Below, piece after piece: positions 52,212 through 62,678 of a DNA stretch of 64,000 nt. The notes below the pieces were generated by a model that saw nothing but the letters and a program-made list of their open reading frames with translations, was not told the DNA's origin and made no database searches. How positions within the stretch are numbered: position 1 is the stretch's first letter; each line of letters starts with the position of its first letter. Position numbers and translations under genes: made by a program. The stretch is taken from assembly GCA_039636795.1 (NCBI GenBank), contig CP143430.1, forward strand, positions 3,906,001 to 3,970,000, given 5' to 3'. This stretch comes from Micrococcaceae bacterium Sec5.1. Its GTDB lineage: Bacteria; Actinomycetota; Actinomycetes; Actinomycetales; Micrococcaceae.

Positions 52212-53801
52212 CTATTCCCACTCGATGGTTCCCGGCGGCTTGCTGGTGACGTCCAGCACTACGCGGTTAACTCCATCCACTTCGTTGGTAATGCGGTTGG
52301 AGATGCGCGCCAGGAGGTCATACGGCAAACGCGACCAGTCGGCCGTCATTGCGTCCTCGGACGATACCGGGCGGAGAACGATCGGGTGGCCGTAGGTACG
52401 GCCATCGCCCTGGACGCCGACACTGCGCACATCAGCCAACAGAACCACGGGCATCTGCCATACATCGTTGTCCAAACCGGCAGCAGTCAGCTCGGCACGG
52501 GCAATGGCGTCAGCCTTACGGAGCAGGTCGAGACGCTCCTTGGTGACTTCACCGACGATCCGGATACCGAGGCCGGGGCCGGGGAACGGTTGGCGGCCGA
52601 CGATTTCCTGAGGCAGGCCAAGCTGGGCACCGACCGCGCGGACTTCGTCCTTGAACAGGGCGCGCAGAGGCTCGACGAGCTCGAACTGCAGGTCCTCAGG
52701 AAGCCCACCCACGTTGTGGTGGCTCTTGATGTTCGCAGCGCCCTCGCCGCCGCCGGACTCGACGACGTCCGGGTACAGCGTGCCCTGGACCAGGAACTTG
52801 ATCTTCTCACCCTCGGCAGCCGCCTGGGCGATGATGGCCCGCTCCGCTTCCTCGAAGGCGCGAATGAATTCACGGCCAATGATTTTGCGCTTGGTCTCGG
52901 GATCGCTGACTCCGGCCAACGCAGACTGGAAGCGCTCTTGCTCGTTGGCAACATACAGATTTACGCCTGTAGCTGCCACGAAGTCGCGTTCAACCTGTTC
53001 TGCTTCGCCTTCGCGAAGGAGTCCGTGATCCACGAAGACACAGGTCAACTGGTCTCCAACGGCCCTCTGGACCAGGGCTGCGGCAACGGCCGAATCCACA
53101 CCGCCGGAAAGACCGCAGATGACCTTGGAGTCGCCGATCTGCTGGCGGATGCGGTCCACCTGCTCTTCGAGGATATTCCCCGTGGTCCAGTTAGGGCTCA
53201 GGCCAGCGCCCTTGAACAGGAAGTTCTCCAGGACGTGCTGGCCGTGCACGGAGTGCTTGACCTCCGGATGCCACTGCACACCGTAGAGGCGCTTTTCCTC
53301 GTTGGCGAAGGCGGCTACCGGTGCGCCGGCCGTGGTGGCCAGCACTTCGAAACCCTCGGGAGCTTCCTGGACGGAATCGCCGTGGCTCATCCAGGTGTTC
53401 TGTGAGGAGGGCACGCCATCAAGAATCGAGCGGGCATCGCCAACCACCAGTGCTTCGGTGGCGCCGTACTCCCGGAGGCCCGTCTCGGCCACCTTGCCGC
53501 CCAGTGCGTTGGCCATGGCCTGGAAGCCGTAGCAGATACCAAAAACGGGCACCCCGGCTTCAAAAAGGTCCGCTCCAACGCGCGGAGCACCTTCTGCGTA
53601 GACGCTGGAAGGTCCGCCGGAAAGGATGATGGCTGCCGGGTTTTTGGCCAGAAGCTGCTCGGTGGTGAAGGTATGCGGAACAATTTCCGAATACACATTC
53701 GCTTCGCGGACGCGGCGGGCAATCAGCTGCGCGTACTGGGCACCGTAGTCAACAACCAGCACCGGCTTCTGGGAAGTCTGGGGTGCGGTGGGAGTAGTCA
53801 C
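52212..53801 (-). CDS. guaA: GMP synthase (glutamine-hydrolysing)
   Basis: 529 residues. Class I amidotransferase: nucleophile C90 ([11 protein letters not shown]), H178 and E180 (VQWHPE). ATP pyrophosphatase: P-loop SGGVDS (232-237), then the dimerisation domain ending [12 protein letters not shown]. Converts XMP to GMP. GTG 53801 with TAGTCT 6 nt upstream (leaderless type). Downstream of DUF3817 and SURF1 genes. Confidence 0.98.
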   Translation of the reverse strand: MTTPTAPQTSQKPVLVVDYGAQYAQLIARRVREANVYSEIVPHTFTTEQLLAKNPAAIILSGGPSSVYAEGAPRVGADLFEAGVPVFGICYGFQAMANALGGKVAETGLREYGATEALVVGDARSILDGVPSSQNTWMSHGDSVQEAPEGFEVLATTAGAPVAAFANEEKRLYGVQWHPEVKHSVHGQHVLENFLFKGAGLSPNWTTGNILEEQVDRIRQQIGDSKVICGLSGGVDSAVAAALVQRAVGDQLTCVFVDHGLLREGEAEQVERDFVAATGVNLYVANEQERFQSALAGVSDPETKRKIIGREFIRAFEEAERAIIAQAAAEGEKIKFLVQGTLYPDVVESGGGEGAANIKSHHNVGGLPEDLQFELVEPLRALFKDEVRAVGAQLGLPQEIVGRQPFPGPGLGIRIVGEVTKERLDLLRKADAIARAELTAAGLDNDVWQMPVVLLADVRSVGVQGDGRTYGHPIVLRPVSSEDAMTADWSRLPYDLLARISNRITNEVDGVNRVVLDVTSKPPGTIEWE

Positions 53802-53922
53802 CAACCAAGACTACTTTGCCGGGCCGCCCCGGTGCACGTTGGCAGCGGCCCGAAGAGGTCAATTACGGGCTGGTGGTTAGGTATCTCACACCCTAACGCC
53901 TCTTGGGCTGGCCCTGATGCCG

Positions 53923-54423
53923 CTAGTAGCGCTTTGAGGCCTGCGGGTTGGCTGCCAGTTCGGCCTCAACCTGAGCGTGGAACTTCTTCTCGACGATGAA
54001 CGACATCAGGGGTACGACACCACCCAAGGCCAGCAAGACCAGCTTGGAGAAGGGCCAGCGCATGAGCGACCACAACCGGAAGTTGGACACCAGATACACC
54101 ACGTACATCCAGCCATGGACGATCAATACAGTGGTGGAGATGTTGAAACCACCGATCACGCCCTTGGGCTCAGACTCAGCGAATCCGAAGCCAAACGGCT
54201 TACCGGTCACGGCGTCCGTGCCACCGGCAAAGAGCGATACGCCGAAGCCATAACGGGCAATCAGTTCCGCGCAGAGCAGCAGGAGCATGGCACCGGTCAG
54301 GTAGGCCATGACTTTGTAGAACTTCAGCGCCGAACGGATCTGGGCTTCCGTTCCACCAAACTTGCGCTTCTTCGGCTTGGGTCCGGACTGCTCGGGCTGG
54401 ATGGCCGGCTTGGGCTCAATCAT
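53923..54423 (-). CDS. DUF3817 membrane protein
   Basis: 166 residues. N-terminal Pro/Lys-rich segment, then three helices (FYKVMAYLTGAMLLLLCAEL, TTVLIVHGWMYVVYLVSNF, and LVLLALGGVVPLMSFIVEKKFH). DUF3817 resembles the small YdzA/SdpI-like group; function unknown. Start overlaps the SURF1 stop (TAATG), so coupled translation is expected. Confidence 0.88.
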   Translation of the reverse strand: MIEPKPAIQPEQSGPKPKKRKFGGTEAQIRSALKFYKVMAYLTGAMLLLLCAELIARYGFGVSLFAGGTDAVTGKPFGFGFAESEPKGVIGGFNISTTVLIVHGWMYVVYLVSNFRLWSLMRWPFSKLVLLALGGVVPLMSFIVEKKFHAQVEAELAANPQASKRY

Positions 54424-55271
54424 TACTGCACCTTTTGTTCTGGCCCAGGTTGCTGGGGTTCAGGGCTTGTTGGTTCGTTGGGGTGGTGATTATCTTCGTC
54501 GAACTCGTCGTCTTCGAGCTCGCGACGGTAGTCGTCAGCCACCATCCGCCACCAGATGTACAGGGCGAATCCTGCGAAGACCACCCACTCAACGGAATAG
54601 AAGAGGTTCAGCCAGTTGATCTGTTGTTCCGGCGGCTGCGCAGGGATGTTGAGGGGCTTTACCGCGTCATTGACGACGACGGGAACACCTCCGGCTAGTT
54701 CTGATGTTGCGGCAACGAAGCCTTGGTAGCTGGAGACGTCCCAGACGTTGATGAGTTCGGCAACGGCCACCGCAGACGCCCGGCCTGGACCGGCGTCGAC
54801 GTTTGGCACCGGCGCTTCAGAGGGCAGCAGGCGGCCGGTCAGCGTGATAGTGCCCGACGGCGGCGGAACGGCTTGGGCGGCGTCGGCCACCCAGCCCCGG
54901 GCTACTGGAATCCAGGTCTTGGGCGAGGCCGCGACACCGCTCAGCTTCGGAGCATTGTCCACAGCGAACGCCGAGACAATCCAGAATCCCTTCTGGCCGT
55001 TGTACAGGCGGCCCTCCACGAGGACCTGCTTGGCGGGATCGTAGGAGCCGGTGGCCGTGACCATCTGGTCTGAGACAGAACCGGGGAAGAACTGCCCGGG
55101 CTGCAGGACGTCCACCAGCGGCTTGACCTCTTCAATGCCGGGCGATACGGGAGCTTCGTGCTGGGTGGACCGGCTGAGCTGCCACTGGCTGAGCAGCACA
55201 AAAACCGCGGACAAGAGAAGCGCAAAGACGAGTCCTGCGATCCAGCGGGGTTTCAGCGCGGTTTTCAACAC
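54423..55271 (-). CDS. SURF1-family cytochrome oxidase assembly protein
   Basis: 282 residues. Two flanking helices (RWIAGLVFALLLSAVFVLLSQWQLSR and FYSVEWVVFAGFALYIWWRMV) around an exported domain with TGSYDPAKQVLVEGRLYNGQKGFWIVSAF and WIPVARGWV. SURF1 helps insert haem a into aa3-type oxidase. GTG 55271 with TACGGT at 6 nt. An acidic Pro-rich tail follows the second helix. Confidence 0.92.
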   Translation of the reverse strand: MLKTALKPRWIAGLVFALLLSAVFVLLSQWQLSRSTQHEAPVSPGIEEVKPLVDVLQPGQFFPGSVSDQMVTATGSYDPAKQVLVEGRLYNGQKGFWIVSAFAVDNAPKLSGVAASPKTWIPVARGWVADAAQAVPPPSGTITLTGRLLPSEAPVPNVDAGPGRASAVAVAELINVWDVSSYQGFVAATSELAGGVPVVVNDAVKPLNIPAQPPEQQINWLNLFYSVEWVVFAGFALYIWWRMVADDYRRELEDDEFDEDNHHPNEPTSPEPQQPGPEQKVQ

Positions 55272-55368
55272 CCCTTAACCGTACTTCGTCCGGCTGTAGA
55301 ACAACGAAACGAACGGTAGAACGTTAGTCCTGGAACGGGTCCGTGGCGGCCATCTCAATAGTCGAATC

Positions 55369-55857
55369 TCAGTGGTCGAAGAACACCAGGCTGGAGTTGA
55401 TGAGTTCGGAAATGACCTCGGTATCGTGGGCCCGCCGCAGGGACTCCCGGAATGATTCCTTGGAGAGCGAACGCGCCAAAGTAGCCAGGACTTCCAAATG
55501 GTCCGAGAAGGAGCTGGCAGGGGTGGCAATGAGCAGGATCAGCGTGGCTGGGCCATCAGTAGCACCAAAATCCAGGGCATGGCCGAACTTCGTGACGCCC
55601 ACTGCAATGGAAATCCGGTCTACGAATTCACTGCGCGCATGCGGCAGTCCAATGCCACCGGGAAGTCCGGTAGCCAGCTGGTGTTCCCGGGAATGGACCT
55701 GCTCCAGGAAGCCCTGGAGGTTCGAGATCCGGCCAGCCGCGTGAAGCCGTTCCGCAAGTTGTGCCGCAGCGTCGATTTTGTCCTCGGCAACGAGCTCCAG
55801 GATGACGGTGTCTGGCGTCGTCAGTTCCGCGTCATACCGGTCAAGTGGTTCAGCCAA
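55369..55857 (-). CDS. PTS EIIA component (fructose/nitrogen type)
   Basis: 162 residues of the PTS_EIIA type-2 fold. Phosphorylated His73 in GIGLPHARS. No EIIB or EIIC lies nearby, so it may be regulatory (PtsN-like) or serve a distant permease. The start is TTG 55857 with GGAGGG about 9 nt upstream. It lies 48 bp behind glpD. Confidence 0.9.
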   Translation of the reverse strand: MAEPLDRYDAELTTPDTVILELVAEDKIDAAAQLAERLHAAGRISNLQGFLEQVHSREHQLATGLPGGIGLPHARSEFVDRISIAVGVTKFGHALDFGATDGPATLILLIATPASSFSDHLEVLATLARSLSKESFRESLRRAHDTEVISELINSSLVFFDH

Positions 55858-55905
55858 GTCGTGTTCCCTCCAATGTGGCCTTCCGGCCGCAGGTCCTGTG
55901 TTTGC

Positions 55906-57660
55906 TCAGCGAAGGGGAACGATGTCATCGACTCCCATGCGCGCGGCGTCAGCTGATTCGTCATCGGGTTGTTGCTGGCTAAGCCGCTCAGCTTCCACCC
56001 GGGCCAGATAGTGCTTTATTTCGCTTTCCCGCTGTGCTTCGCTCCAGCCAAGGATTTCTCCCATCAGCTTAGCCACTACTGGCACTGCTGACACACCCCG
56101 GTCCCAGGCTTCGATCGAGATTCGGGTGCGGCGCGTCAAAACGTCGTGAACATGACGGGCGCCCTCATGGGTGGTGGCGTAGACCACCTCTGCGGCAAGG
56201 TAATCGTCCGCACCGGGAAGCGGCTCCCCGAGTTCGGGTTGCGCAGCGATGAGATCCAGCACTTCCGAGGCCATGGACCCGTAGCGGTTGAGCAGGTGTT
56301 CCACGCGGGCAACATGGACGCCGGCTTCTTCCGCTGAGCGGCCGCGGCGGTTCCAGGCGGCCTTGAACCCCTCTGCACCGAGCAACGGGATCGTTTCGGT
56401 GCAGCTGGAGGGAACCCGTTCATCCATTGCCCGGGTGGCTTCATCCACCGCATCTTTGGCCATGACGCGGTAGGTAGTGAACTTCCCGCCAGCCACCACC
56501 ACCAGCCCTGGCACTGGATGAGCCACCACGTGTTCGCGGGAGAGTTTGGCGGTGGAGTCGTTTTCCCCTGCAAGAAGGGGGCGGAGTCCTGCGTAGACGC
56601 CTTCTACATCCTCGCGGGTGAGGGGCCGCTTAAGGACCTTGTTGACGTGCTCCAAGACGTAGTCAATGTCCTTGCTGGACGCGGCGGGGTGCGCCTTGTC
56701 CAGCTTCCAGTCTGTGTCCGTTGTCCCGATGATCCAGTGTCGGCCCCAGGGGATCACGAAGAGCACTGACTTCTCCGTGCGCAGGATCAGCCCAACTGTG
56801 GATTGGAACCTGTCCCGCGGTACCACCAAGTGAATGCCCTTGGATGCCCTGACCTTGAGCTGGCCCCGATCCGTAACCATGGCCTGGGTTTCGTCAGTCC
56901 ACACGCCCGTGGCATTGACTACCTGCTTGGCACGCACTTCGAAGACGCTGCCGTCTTCCTGGTTTTCCAGTTTGGCCCCCACCACGCGTTCGCCTTCCCG
57001 GAGGAAGTCCACCACCCGCACCCTGTTCACAGCATGGGCGCCATAGTGGGCTGCAGTGCGCACAAGGTTGACCACCAAACGGGCGTCGTCCACTTGGGCA
57101 TCGTAGTAGCGGATCGAACCAACGAAGGCATCGTCCTTGAGGCTGGGAGCCGCCCTGAGGGTGCCGCGCCTGAAGAGGTGCTTGTGCATGGGAACACCGC
57201 GGCTGTGTCCGGAAGTGAGACCCAAGGTGTCGTAAAGCATGATGCCCGCGCCCACATAGGGGCGCTCCCAGAACCTGCGCGTCAGGGGGTAGAGGAAAGG
57301 CACAGGGCGGACCAGGTGGGGTGCGATCTGCTGGATCAGCAAACCACGTTCCTGCAGGGCCTCCTGGACCAGCCCGAAATCAAGCATTTCAAGGTAGCGG
57401 AGGCCACCATGGATGAGCTTGGATGATCGCGACGACGTCCCTGAAGCCCAGTCCCTTGCCTCAACTATGCCCACCGTGAGGCCGCGGGTCACGGCGTCGA
57501 GGGCTGCTCCAGCCCCCACCACTCCTCCGCCGACAATCAGGATGTCCAACTGCTTGCCGGGTTCGGCAGTGGCTTTCAGGACTTCGATCGACGCGGCACG
57601 GGATTCCGGGCTTAATGCTCCCGGAGAATTCACCTGCGGACCGCCTGCGACATTGCTCAT
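55906..57660 (-). CDS. glpD: Aerobic glycerol-3-phosphate dehydrogenase GlpD
   Basis: 584 residues. FAD motif VGGGVVGAGAALDA (43-56), SGTSSRSSKLIHGGLRYLE, GTTDTDW and GGKFTTYRVMA. Oxidises G3P to DHAP at the membrane and passes electrons to quinone. ATG 57660 with GAGGAGG upstream. No glpF or glpK is adjacent. Confidence 0.96.
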   Translation of the reverse strand: MSNVAGGPQVNSPGALSPESRAASIEVLKATAEPGKQLDILIVGGGVVGAGAALDAVTRGLTVGIVEARDWASGTSSRSSKLIHGGLRYLEMLDFGLVQEALQERGLLIQQIAPHLVRPVPFLYPLTRRFWERPYVGAGIMLYDTLGLTSGHSRGVPMHKHLFRRGTLRAAPSLKDDAFVGSIRYYDAQVDDARLVVNLVRTAAHYGAHAVNRVRVVDFLREGERVVGAKLENQEDGSVFEVRAKQVVNATGVWTDETQAMVTDRGQLKVRASKGIHLVVPRDRFQSTVGLILRTEKSVLFVIPWGRHWIIGTTDTDWKLDKAHPAASSKDIDYVLEHVNKVLKRPLTREDVEGVYAGLRPLLAGENDSTAKLSREHVVAHPVPGLVVVAGGKFTTYRVMAKDAVDEATRAMDERVPSSCTETIPLLGAEGFKAAWNRRGRSAEEAGVHVARVEHLLNRYGSMASEVLDLIAAQPELGEPLPGADDYLAAEVVYATTHEGARHVHDVLTRRTRISIEAWDRGVSAVPVVAKLMGEILGWSEAQRESEIKHYLARVEAERLSQQQPDDESADAARMGVDDIVPLR

Positions 57661-57732
57661 CGGACCCCTCCTCAAACGCAACTGCTGGTAGTCCCCTACC
57701 CTACTTGTTGGCCGGTCCGATTGGCAGAAGTC

Positions 57733-58869
57733 CTAGTTGCCCGAGTATGGGGATACTACGACGTCCACGCGCTGGAATTCCTTGAGGTCGGAGTACCCTG
57801 TGGTCGCCATGGACCGACGCAGAGCGCCAATGAGGTTGGACGTACCATCGGTGTGGTGCCCGGGCCCGAAGAGGACTTCCTCCAGGGATCCGACCGTGCC
57901 AACATTGACGCGGTCGCCACGGGGTGATTCGAGATGATGCGCTTCCGGACCCCAGTGCCAGCCGCGGCCCGGAGCTTCTTCGGCGCGCGCGAGGGCGCTG
58001 CCCAGCATTACTGCGTCCGCTCCCATCGCGATGGCCTTGACGATGTCGCCCGAGCGGCCCATGCCGCCGTCGGCGATGACGTGGACATAGCGCCCACCGG
58101 ACTCATCCATGTAGTCGCGACGGGCCGCAGTGACGTCCGAGATGGCCGACGCCATGGGCGAATGAATGCCCAGCGCACGGCGCGTGGTGGTTGTAGCACC
58201 TCCACCGAAGCCAACCAGGACGCCTGCGGCACCCGTCCGCATGAGGTGCAGGGCCGGTGTGTAACCAGCTGCTCCACCAACGATCACGGGGACATCGAGT
58301 TCGTAGATGAACTGCTTAAGGTTCAGTGGCTCATGGTTTTTGGAGACATGCTCAGCAGAGACCGTGGTGCCACGGATGACGAAAATATCGACGCCGGCAG
58401 CCACCACGGTCTTGTAGTGTTCCTGGGTGCGCTGTGGGGTCAGGGAGCCGGCCACGGTGACGCCGGCGGCGCGGATCTCGGCCAGGCGGGAGCTGATGAG
58501 CTCTGGCTGAATGGGTGCCTGGTAAAGATCCTGCATTCGGCGGGTGACGGCCGGGCTGCTGGTTTCGTTGGCCAGGCCTGCGATCTCGTCGAGCACCTTC
58601 TGTGGGTTTTCGTACCGGGTCCAGAGTCCTTCAAGGTCCAGGACGCCAAGACCACCCAAACGGCCCAAAGTGATGGCCGTGTCCGGGGACATCACAGAGT
58701 CCATGGGGGCGGCAATCACCGGCATGTCGAACTTATAGGCGTCGATCTGCCAGGAGACAGAGACGTCCTTCGGGTCACGCGTCCGACGATTCGGAACGAT
58801 CGCGATGTCATCCAGGGAGTAGGCACGACGCCCACGCTTGCCACGGCCAATCTCAATCTCATAAGTCAC
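57733..58869 (-). CDS. guaB3: GuaB3-type IMPDH-related protein
   Basis: 378-residue TIM barrel lacking CBS domains. IAAPMDSVMSP, GGAAGYTPALHLMRTGAAGVLVG, VIADGGMGRSGDIVKAIAMGADAVMLGS. The IMPDH catalytic-loop Cys is absent: the loop reads GGGATTTTR (222-230) where GuaB has GPGSICTTR. So a classical covalent XMP intermediate is unlikely. GTG 58869 with TAAACT at 6 nt. Between the two gua genes. Confidence 0.92.
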   Translation of the reverse strand: MTYEIEIGRGKRGRRAYSLDDIAIVPNRRTRDPKDVSVSWQIDAYKFDMPVIAAPMDSVMSPDTAITLGRLGGLGVLDLEGLWTRYENPQKVLDEIAGLANETSSPAVTRRMQDLYQAPIQPELISSRLAEIRAAGVTVAGSLTPQRTQEHYKTVVAAGVDIFVIRGTTVSAEHVSKNHEPLNLKQFIYELDVPVIVGGAAGYTPALHLMRTGAAGVLVGFGGGATTTTRRALGIHSPMASAISDVTAARRDYMDESGGRYVHVIADGGMGRSGDIVKAIAMGADAVMLGSALARAEEAPGRGWHWGPEAHHLESPRGDRVNVGTVGSLEEVLFGPGHHTDGTSNLIGALRRSMATTGYSDLKEFQRVDVVVSPYSGN

Positions 58870-58921
58870 TGCTCGAGTTTATCCCACCAAAACCAAGCCA
58901 CCGTTTTGTTCCGAGCTGCTC

Positions 58922-60811
58922 TTAGGGGGTGTTCTGGCTGGTCTCTTCCACAGTGAGCTGGGATTCGAACATCCGGAAGTAGCGGCCCCTCAATGCCACC
59001 AGCTCCTTGTGCGTTCCTTGTTCGGCAATCCGGCCATCTTCGAGCATGTACACAACATCTGCCTTTTCGATGGTGGCCAGCCGGTGGCTGATGGCAATGA
59101 TGGTGCTGTTCCGGTCCGCGAAAAGCCGGGTGAAGATCCGGTGCTCGGCCAAAGCATCGATGGCCGACGTCGGTTCGTCCATGACCATGAAGGAGGCATC
59201 CCGGTAGAAGTTCCGGGCCATGGCCAATCGCTGCCATTGCCCACCTGAGAGCCCACTCCCCTTGCGCCCGCGTGGATCCTCCATCCAATTGCTCACATGG
59301 TTTTCCAGGCCGTTGGGCAGCTTGTTGATGAACTCCATGGCCTCGGCGTCTGAGGCTGCCCTCCGGATGCGTTGCTCGTCCCGGGCTTGATCGACATCGC
59401 CCAAATAGATGTTCTCCGCGGCCGTAGCGAATTCATACTTCAGGAATTCCTGGCTCAGGACCGCAAGGTGCCGGTGCCAACTGGTCACGTCGATTCCGGT
59501 GAGGTCGACGCCGTCGAGCAATACTCGGCCCGAATCCGGCCGGTACAGTCCGGCCAGGATCCGGATTAGCGTGGACTTTCCTGCGCCATTCTCACCAACT
59601 ATCGCAATGTGCTGGCCTGCCCTGATGGTCAGGGAAATGCCCTTGATAACTTCAACGTCACTCCCCGTATAGCTGAAGCGGATGTCCCGCATTTCCACAA
59701 CGGACGGCGACTTCACCAAGGGAGGTTCGTGGCCGCTGGGCACCGGAAGCGCCATGAACAGCTCGTAGTCTTTGAGGTTGGCAAGGTCTTCGTCAATGGA
59801 ACTCAGCGACGAGACCAGGTTGCTGGCGGTGGACAGGGCCCGGCTGACGATCTGTTGGATATAGAGGAACTGCCCTACCGCCTGTGCCCTGGCAATGATT
59901 TGTCCCACCACCCAGATCAACGACACAACCTCGGCCCCATACTGCAGGGCGTCCGCTGCGAGTTGCTTGGGGATGTAGCGCTTCTGGAAGTCCAGCCGCC
60001 GGCGCTCGTCAGCGTCCCGAAGCCGGGACCGCAGGTCCATCAAATAGCCCACGATTCCATAGAGCCGCATCTCGGCAATGTGCTGGGGCCTCAGGAGGTT
60101 GGTCTCGATCATTCGCCGTTGACGCCGGGAATCCACCTGGGTATTCCAATGCGCTATTTGCTCTCGTGAGAGTTTGAACTGCAAGTAGACGCTCGGGACG
60201 ATCGCTATAAGGACAATGACAGCGATCCACCAACTGACCAACAACAGCGCACCGACTGCCAGGATGACCGAAACCAACTGCGTAAAGATGGCCGCGATCC
60301 GGTCCAGGACCCGCGCATAGGAATCAGAGAACCGCTTGGCGCGATCGTAGAGGTCCACCGTTTCTTTGTCGTCATATCGCCAGAACTCCAGCGCCAGGAA
60401 GCGCTCGTACATCATGTCGCCGACGATCGCGCCTACTTTGAAGCTCATCAACTGCTGGATGTATCGGTCGACGCTGCTGAAGGCGCCCCAAAACAGTCCC
60501 AGCGCGGCGGTAATGATGACGTACAGAATGGCCCGTGGACCGGCGTCGGGATCTCCCGCGTAACCGGCGGCCAACGCAGTGGTGGTCAACGCGGCGAAGT
60601 AGGTGGTTACCAGCGGCAGCGTGGCCGAAATCAGGGAGCCAGCCACTTTCATGATGACTGCAATCGGCGATGCCTTGAAACTCACCTTCAGGACCTGCCC
60701 GACGGCGCGTGCGTATGGCCGGAGGGCAAGCTTGCGGGGCGCTTTGCCGGGTTGGACTGAATTCAGCCGGACTGACTCCGGGTGCCGCGGTTGTGCGGGC
60801 TTTTCGGACAT
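58922..60811 (-). CDS. ABC exporter (fused membrane and ATPase domains)
   Basis: 629 residues. N-terminal exporter-type membrane domain with about six helices (to about 330), then ATPase: Walker A GENGAGKST (406-414), signature GLSGGQWQRLAMARN, Walker B FMVMDEPTSAID. A half-transporter, probably a homodimer; substrate unknown. ATG 60811 with TAGGCT 6 nt upstream. Divides guaB from guaB3. Confidence 0.92.
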   Translation of the reverse strand: MSEKPAQPRHPESVRLNSVQPGKAPRKLALRPYARAVGQVLKVSFKASPIAVIMKVAGSLISATLPLVTTYFAALTTTALAAGYAGDPDAGPRAILYVIITAALGLFWGAFSSVDRYIQQLMSFKVGAIVGDMMYERFLALEFWRYDDKETVDLYDRAKRFSDSYARVLDRIAAIFTQLVSVILAVGALLLVSWWIAVIVLIAIVPSVYLQFKLSREQIAHWNTQVDSRRQRRMIETNLLRPQHIAEMRLYGIVGYLMDLRSRLRDADERRRLDFQKRYIPKQLAADALQYGAEVVSLIWVVGQIIARAQAVGQFLYIQQIVSRALSTASNLVSSLSSIDEDLANLKDYELFMALPVPSGHEPPLVKSPSVVEMRDIRFSYTGSDVEVIKGISLTIRAGQHIAIVGENGAGKSTLIRILAGLYRPDSGRVLLDGVDLTGIDVTSWHRHLAVLSQEFLKYEFATAAENIYLGDVDQARDEQRIRRAASDAEAMEFINKLPNGLENHVSNWMEDPRGRKGSGLSGGQWQRLAMARNFYRDASFMVMDEPTSAIDALAEHRIFTRLFADRNSTIIAISHRLATIEKADVVYMLEDGRIAEQGTHKELVALRGRYFRMFESQLTVEETSQNTP

Positions 60812-60860
60812 GTCCCCAGCCTATTCCTACCCACAGACATTTCCGTTGCGGCCCTTAAAC

Positions 60861-60896
60861 AGCTGTTCCCCGTGGAGGCTTCCACGGGGAACAGCT
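60861..60896. terminator. Terminator between guaB and the ABC exporter
   Basis: Perfect 16-bp stem (60861-60876 with 60881-60896) and 4-nt loop. The + strand has TTTTTAG after it; on the minus strand (the gene direction) only GTTTAAGG follows. It probably ends guaB. Confidence 0.85.
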
Positions 60897-60911
60897 TTTT
60901 AGAAACTGATG

Positions 60912-62435
<1,524 letters not shown>

Positions 62436-62482
62436 TTACCTGGGTTCTGGGGGCTTTAACTGGTAGGGGTTGCAACTGATGA

Positions 62483-62505
62483 CCAGCCCGTCATTACGGG
62501 ACTGG
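62483..62505 (-). promoter_or_regulatory. Hairpin in the guaB leader region
   Basis: Stem CCAG-CCCGT pairing with ACGGG-CTGG (one bulged base), 4-nt loop ATTA/TAAT, 60 bp upstream of the guaB ATG. Whether it is transcribed is unknown. Not a known purine riboswitch pattern. Confidence 0.3.
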
Positions 62506-62678
62506 CCTGTGCATAAATTGGCCTATGCATGAGGTACTGCAAGGCAAAGGTGCTTCGGGTATTGAATAAATAGTAGAACCTCGGCGGCCATCGCCATATT
62601 CCGCGGCGCCTGAGTGTGAGCAACAGCACTGGCGGAAGGTCGGCGTCGTGCGTTCCGTGCTCCCGCGGGGCGGCGAGG

